Assembly: GCF_019599405.1 (NCBI RefSeq)
Contig: NZ_RKLQ01000001.1
Location: 682,001 to 746,000 of the forward strand
From: Haloarcula salinisoli
GTDB lineage: Archaea > Halobacteriota > Halobacteria > Halobacteriales > Haloarculaceae
Direction: 5' to 3'
Length of the DNA stretch: 64,000 nt
In this document: piece after piece, positions 61,506 to 64,000 of the stretch
Layout of the letters: each line of letters opens with the position of its first letter
Position numbering within the stretch: position 1 is the first letter of the stretch
Notes under the pieces: generated by a model
The model's database searches: none
Told to the model about the DNA's origin: nothing
Seen by the model: the letters and a program-made list of their open reading frames with translations, nothing else
Translations under genes and position numbers: made by a program

Positions 61506-62566
61506 ACGTACGGTGTCAGTCCGAGCGCTTCCACGAGGCCGATGCCGGCCACCACCGCTCCCAGCAGGTAGCCCGCGATAGTGCCGCCGTTCAGAAGTGG
61601 GAGTCCCGCGTGCGCACGACCTTTGAGTACCAGCCACAGCAACACCGCGAGGCCGAGGAAGGTTCCGACCATGGCCGTGACCGCCGGGAGTGGCACGCCC
61701 AAGACTGTTCGCACGCCCGCGGGCGCGAAGAAGGCGGCACTGGCGACGAGGATAGCCGGGATGATGGCGTCGCCGAGGCCGATAAAGAGTGCGTCCCGCT
61801 CTAGGGGTCCCTGGTGCATCTCGTCGTCGGCCGGTTCCGCGTCCGTCGCCGGCGCCGCGTCGTCGGCTCCCGTCTCGTCCGCTTCGTCGTCCCCAGTCTC
61901 GGACGCTCCACCGTCGTCCGTTTCAGCCGTCTCCCCGTCTTCGCCCGCCGGGTCCGGTGTCGTCGCGTCGAGGAAGGAGTACGACAGCGACAGGGGAATC
62001 ACGAGCACAACGGGGACTCTGAGGTCCATCACTCCCGAGGCGAGTGTCAACATATGTTCGGTACCGTACACGCTGATAGCGTCGTACACCGCGAGTACCG
62101 ACAGCAACAGCAGGGCGGGGAGGATACCGAAGCTGATGCCAAAGAGGCCGGCCGCGGCCGCGCCCATCACCGCGCCGGCGGTATCGATGACGTACCACTC
62201 CGGGTACACGAGCAGTGCGACGCCCAGCAGCGTCGCCAGGGCGAGGGCGACGACGTTGAAGCCACCGACGTACACCGGCGGCGCGACCAGGCGGAAGATG
62301 TACAGCGAGAGCCACGCGCTGGAGAAGACGATGAGTCCGCGGATGAGCTGGTCGGCGTCGTATTTGAACGCGAGCAACATCCCGCCCGTTGCCAGGAGGA
62401 TGGCACCGACGTAGACGATGCTGTTGGTCGGGTCCGACGGGTCCTCGACGGCCTGGTAGCCGGCCGTCTTGAACGGCTCGACCAAGGCGAGTGCGCCCAC
62501 CTGGACGAACAGGAATATAAATCCGATGAGCGTACACCCGGCGACGGCACGCCAGCGTCTGTCCAT
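61502..62566 (-). CDS. Presenilin-type (A22) intramembrane protease
   Basis: A 354-residue polytopic protein with the YD motif (AVYDAISVYG), the GLGD motif (IGLGDAIIP) and the PAL-like C-terminal motif (AGLPLLNGG) of presenilin homologues. A long acidic insertion (about 50 residues, from DPAGEDGET to PADDEMHQG) lies between the YD helix and the GLGD helix, the region that in presenilin carries the autocatalytic loop. Gar1 and SRP19 genes lie upstream on the same strand. The start ATG is 62566. Confidence 0.88.
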   Translation of the reverse strand: MDRRWRAVAGCTLIGFIFLFVQVGALALVEPFKTAGYQAVEDPSDPTNSIVYVGAILLATGGMLLAFKYDADQLIRGLIVFSSAWLSLYIFRLVAPPVYVGGFNVVALALATLLGVALLVYPEWYVIDTAGAVMGAAAAGLFGISFGILPALLLLSVLAVYDAISVYGTEHMLTLASGVMDLRVPVVLVIPLSLSYSFLDATTPDPAGEDGETAETDDGGASETGDDEADETGADDAAPATDAEPADDEMHQGPLERDALFIGLGDAIIPAILVASAAFFAPAGVRTVLGVPLPAVTAMVGTFLGLAVLLWLVLKGRAHAGLPLLNGGTIAGYLLGAVVAGIGLVEALGLTPYV

Positions 62567-62638
62567 GCCATCCGTCGCACAGGGCCGGATTTCAGCGTTA
62601 CGGACTGCTCTGATGGGACCCAGCCACACGGCTGTCCG

Positions 62639-62866
62639 TCATCGCGCGTACAGCGGCGACCCCAGCAGCGCCGGGAGGTGGACCCCACTGCTCGGCGAAA
62701 CAGCCATGTAGGGTTGCTCGACCGGCCCGAACACGTCGACGACCTCGCCGACCGACGTGAGCTCGTCGTCGACGACTCGCGTGCCGATGTCGGCGTAGCT
62801 CTCGTCGGTGGCCCGGACCACGGCCAGCCCCTGTGCCAGCCGCTCGACCGAGCCCACGCGCCTCAT
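62639..62866 (-). CDS. gar1: H/ACA RNA-protein subunit Gar1
   Basis: A 75-residue protein with the Gar1 core: [16 protein letters not shown], then the [24 protein letters not shown] beta-barrel region read in pieces. It stabilises box H/ACA pseudouridine-guide complexes. Its start overlaps the SRP19 stop by four bases (62863-62866), so the two are cotranslated. Confidence 0.9.
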   Translation of the reverse strand: MRRVGSVERLAQGLAVVRATDESYADIGTRVVDDELTSVGEVVDVFGPVEQPYMAVSPSSGVHLPALLGSPLYAR

Positions 62867-63141
62867 TCGCGCAGCACCTGGACGTAGGCGGCGACGGCGC
62901 CCAGCAAGTCGGTCTTCGTGGCGTCGTCGGCGTCCTTGACGACCACGCGGCCGCGCTGTTCGCGTTCGCGGGGGTACGTCTTGTCCCGTTCGATGACGGC
63001 GTCGTAGCCCACCTGCTGGACTGCCTTCGCTATCTCGTCGACCGTCGGCTCTGTCACCGCCAGGTCGCTGGGGACGCGACGTCCCTCGCTGCGCGAGCGC
63101 TCCGCGTCGAACGCGACCGGCCAGATGACGTTCTCGACCAT
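62863..63141 (-). CDS. srp19: Signal recognition particle subunit SRP19
   Basis: The 92-residue protein shows SRP19 features: [40 protein letters not shown] and [13 protein letters not shown]. It binds 7S RNA helices 6 and 8 and prepares the site for SRP54. The ATG at 63141 matches the family, and a longer frame upstream is not supported. Confidence 0.93.
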   Translation of the reverse strand: MVENVIWPVAFDAERSRSEGRRVPSDLAVTEPTVDEIAKAVQQVGYDAVIERDKTYPREREQRGRVVVKDADDATKTDLLGAVAAYVQVLRE

Positions 63142-63233
63142 GTCGGACAGTCGCCACCCCTGAGTTAAGTGCTTTTCCGACGGTCCCGGGGAAGGTATAC
63201 ACTTACATGATTGTGCATACAAGTCGGGGCCAG

Positions 63234-63989
63234 ATGGTCAACAAAGCCTTCCTCAGTCTAGCCGCAGTCGTGCTGTTTGCCGTGTTCGGAACAGGGGTCT
63301 TCGTCGGGATGCAGGTCGGCGGGCTATCCGAGGAGGGGCCCGACGGCCCAGAAGCCTCGGAGACGAGCCCAGAGACAACCGACACACAGGTCACTTCGAC
63401 GCCCTCCGGGTCCGACTCGACGACCGAACCGTCGGACGACAGTGACGTCGACGACGAAGATATCGTCGAGCGCGAAACGATTCCACCGCGTGAGTTCAAC
63501 GAACGCAACATCAGTGCCAGTGTCGTCGAGAGCATCAACGACGCCCGCGAGGCAGAAGGGTTAGAGCGGCTCTCGACCACCGGCAGCACGGCCGAGGACC
63601 TGCGCCTTATGGCAGGTAGTCACAGCGACGCCATGGCGGACGCCGGCCTCGTCAGACACACGATAGACGGCCTCACCAGCACCGAACGATACGAGCAATA
63701 CGGCCTCTATGACACCTGTCAGTTCCAGGTCGAGAGCTACATCGAGAACGCCGATAACAACGATCTGGAGGTCATCGGGCGGACCTACGCCGGGCAGAAC
63801 TACCCCGACAACGGGACTCAGCGGTTCAACGAGAACGACACCGAGGTCGGTAACGCGCTGACCGAAGACTGGCTGTCGACCCCGGTTTTCGAGGACCGGC
63901 TACTCCTCCCTAACGCCGGCCGTATCGGCGTCGGCGTCACCGTCACGAACACCGGCTCTGTCTACGCGACGGTCAACATCTGTAGCTAA
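63234..63989 (+). CDS. CAP-superfamily (SCP/PR1) domain protein, membrane-anchored
   Basis: The 251-residue protein has an uncleaved hydrophobic anchor ([21 protein letters not shown], shown only in part), a Glu/Ser/Thr-rich stalk (about 30-85) and a C-terminal CAP-like domain with [34 protein letters not shown] and the end [21 protein letters not shown]. The His of SHSDAM and LVRHT are CAP landmarks. A GTATACAC box near 63196 lies about 37 nt upstream of this ATG, so a start at 63207 is too close to it. No role is known for archaeal CAP proteins. Confidence 0.8.
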   Translation: MVNKAFLSLAAVVLFAVFGTGVFVGMQVGGLSEEGPDGPEASETSPETTDTQVTSTPSGSDSTTEPSDDSDVDDEDIVERETIPPREFNERNISASVVESINDAREAEGLERLSTTGSTAEDLRLMAGSHSDAMADAGLVRHTIDGLTSTERYEQYGLYDTCQFQVESYIENADNNDLEVIGRTYAGQNYPDNGTQRFNENDTEVGNALTEDWLSTPVFEDRLLLPNAGRIGVGVTVTNTGSVYATVNICS

Positions 63990-64000
63990 CGTCGTTCCCA

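Noticed and set aside
1-64000. tRNA or rRNA genes in the gaps
   Set aside because: I looked for T-arm patterns such as GGTTCRAATCC and for long conserved RNA motifs in intergenic regions and saw none. A tRNA search program would be decisive.

Overview
The window is high-GC DNA from a halophilic archaeon (class Halobacteria). Predicted proteins are strongly acidic, many genes have AT-rich promoter boxes 25-32 nt before the start codon with little or no leader, and the gene set is archaeal: TFB, RpoF, L21e, aEF-1 beta, GatE, SRP19, Gar1, flap endonuclease, type III RuBisCO, sensory rhodopsin II/HtrII, MptE and an F420-dependent oxidoreductase. The content fits the Haloarcula-like lineage, but I cannot name the species from sequence alone. 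About 62 protein genes are supported. I found no rRNA, tRNA, CRISPR array, intact insertion sequence or prophage.

Layout. 1-8391: SBDS, FUN14, HflX GTPase, NAD(P)HX repair enzyme, acylphosphatase, Ogg-type glycosylase and two tandem SNF-family Na+ symporters. 8392-8770: a duplicated cluster of RNA-hairpin elements. 8771-12224: an SDR dehydrogenase, an animal-type haem peroxidase with a lamin-tail-like C-terminus, and the cell-shape factor RdfA. 12279-17528: a phototaxis module (membrane protein, degenerate protein kinase, HtrII, sensory rhodopsin II). 17715-19607: a secreted cellulase-like protein carrying a carbohydrate-binding domain, a blue-copper domain and a dockerin-like tail. 19767-26216: an information-processing cluster (TFB, a two-zinc-finger microprotein, aEF-1 beta, L21e, RpoF, DUF655, KsgA, HemK2-type methylase) with one inverted membrane-protein gene inside it. 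26279-28353: a split methionine synthase pair.

28354-29035 is a hairpin array followed by AT-rich DNA. 29036-32835 holds a MacB-like ABC exporter with an extracellular CARDB-type partner. 33005-38150 holds ribose-1,5-bisphosphate isomerase, a PfkB kinase and type III RuBisCO, which together can run the archaeal pentose-bisphosphate (nucleoside-degrading) pathway. 38330-42549 holds two sensory histidine kinases, one with a LOV blue-light domain. 42703-47493 is a folate-synthesis neighbourhood (DHFR, DHPS, MptE) with a GT81-like glycosyltransferase and an F420 enzyme. 47733-52455 holds TrmJ, a RAD55-like/DICT protein and GatE. 52575-53206 is a VapBC toxin-antitoxin pair with a palindromic operator touching the start codon. 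53282-59775 holds fumarase, a Tat lipoprotein, FEN1, a PQQ-repeat surface protein broken by an amber codon, GNAT, DUF3054 and a 55-residue DUF7331-type protein. 60220-63989 holds a small membrane protein, an ornithine-cyclodeaminase homologue, a presenilin-type protease, Gar1, SRP19 and a CAP-domain protein.

The strongest undescribed signal is a recurring 3'-end hairpin element. It has a variable 5-9 bp stem around an 11-nt loop that begins GA and ends GA, and it is often preceded by TAGCG. At three unrelated genes the TAG of this prefix is itself the gene's stop codon. Other leads are the cellulase-cupredoxin fusion, the LOV kinase whose catalytic core precedes its sensor domains, the degenerate kinase beside HtrII, the RuBisCO neighbourhood, and three convergent gene pairs that share a single CTAG for both stop codons.
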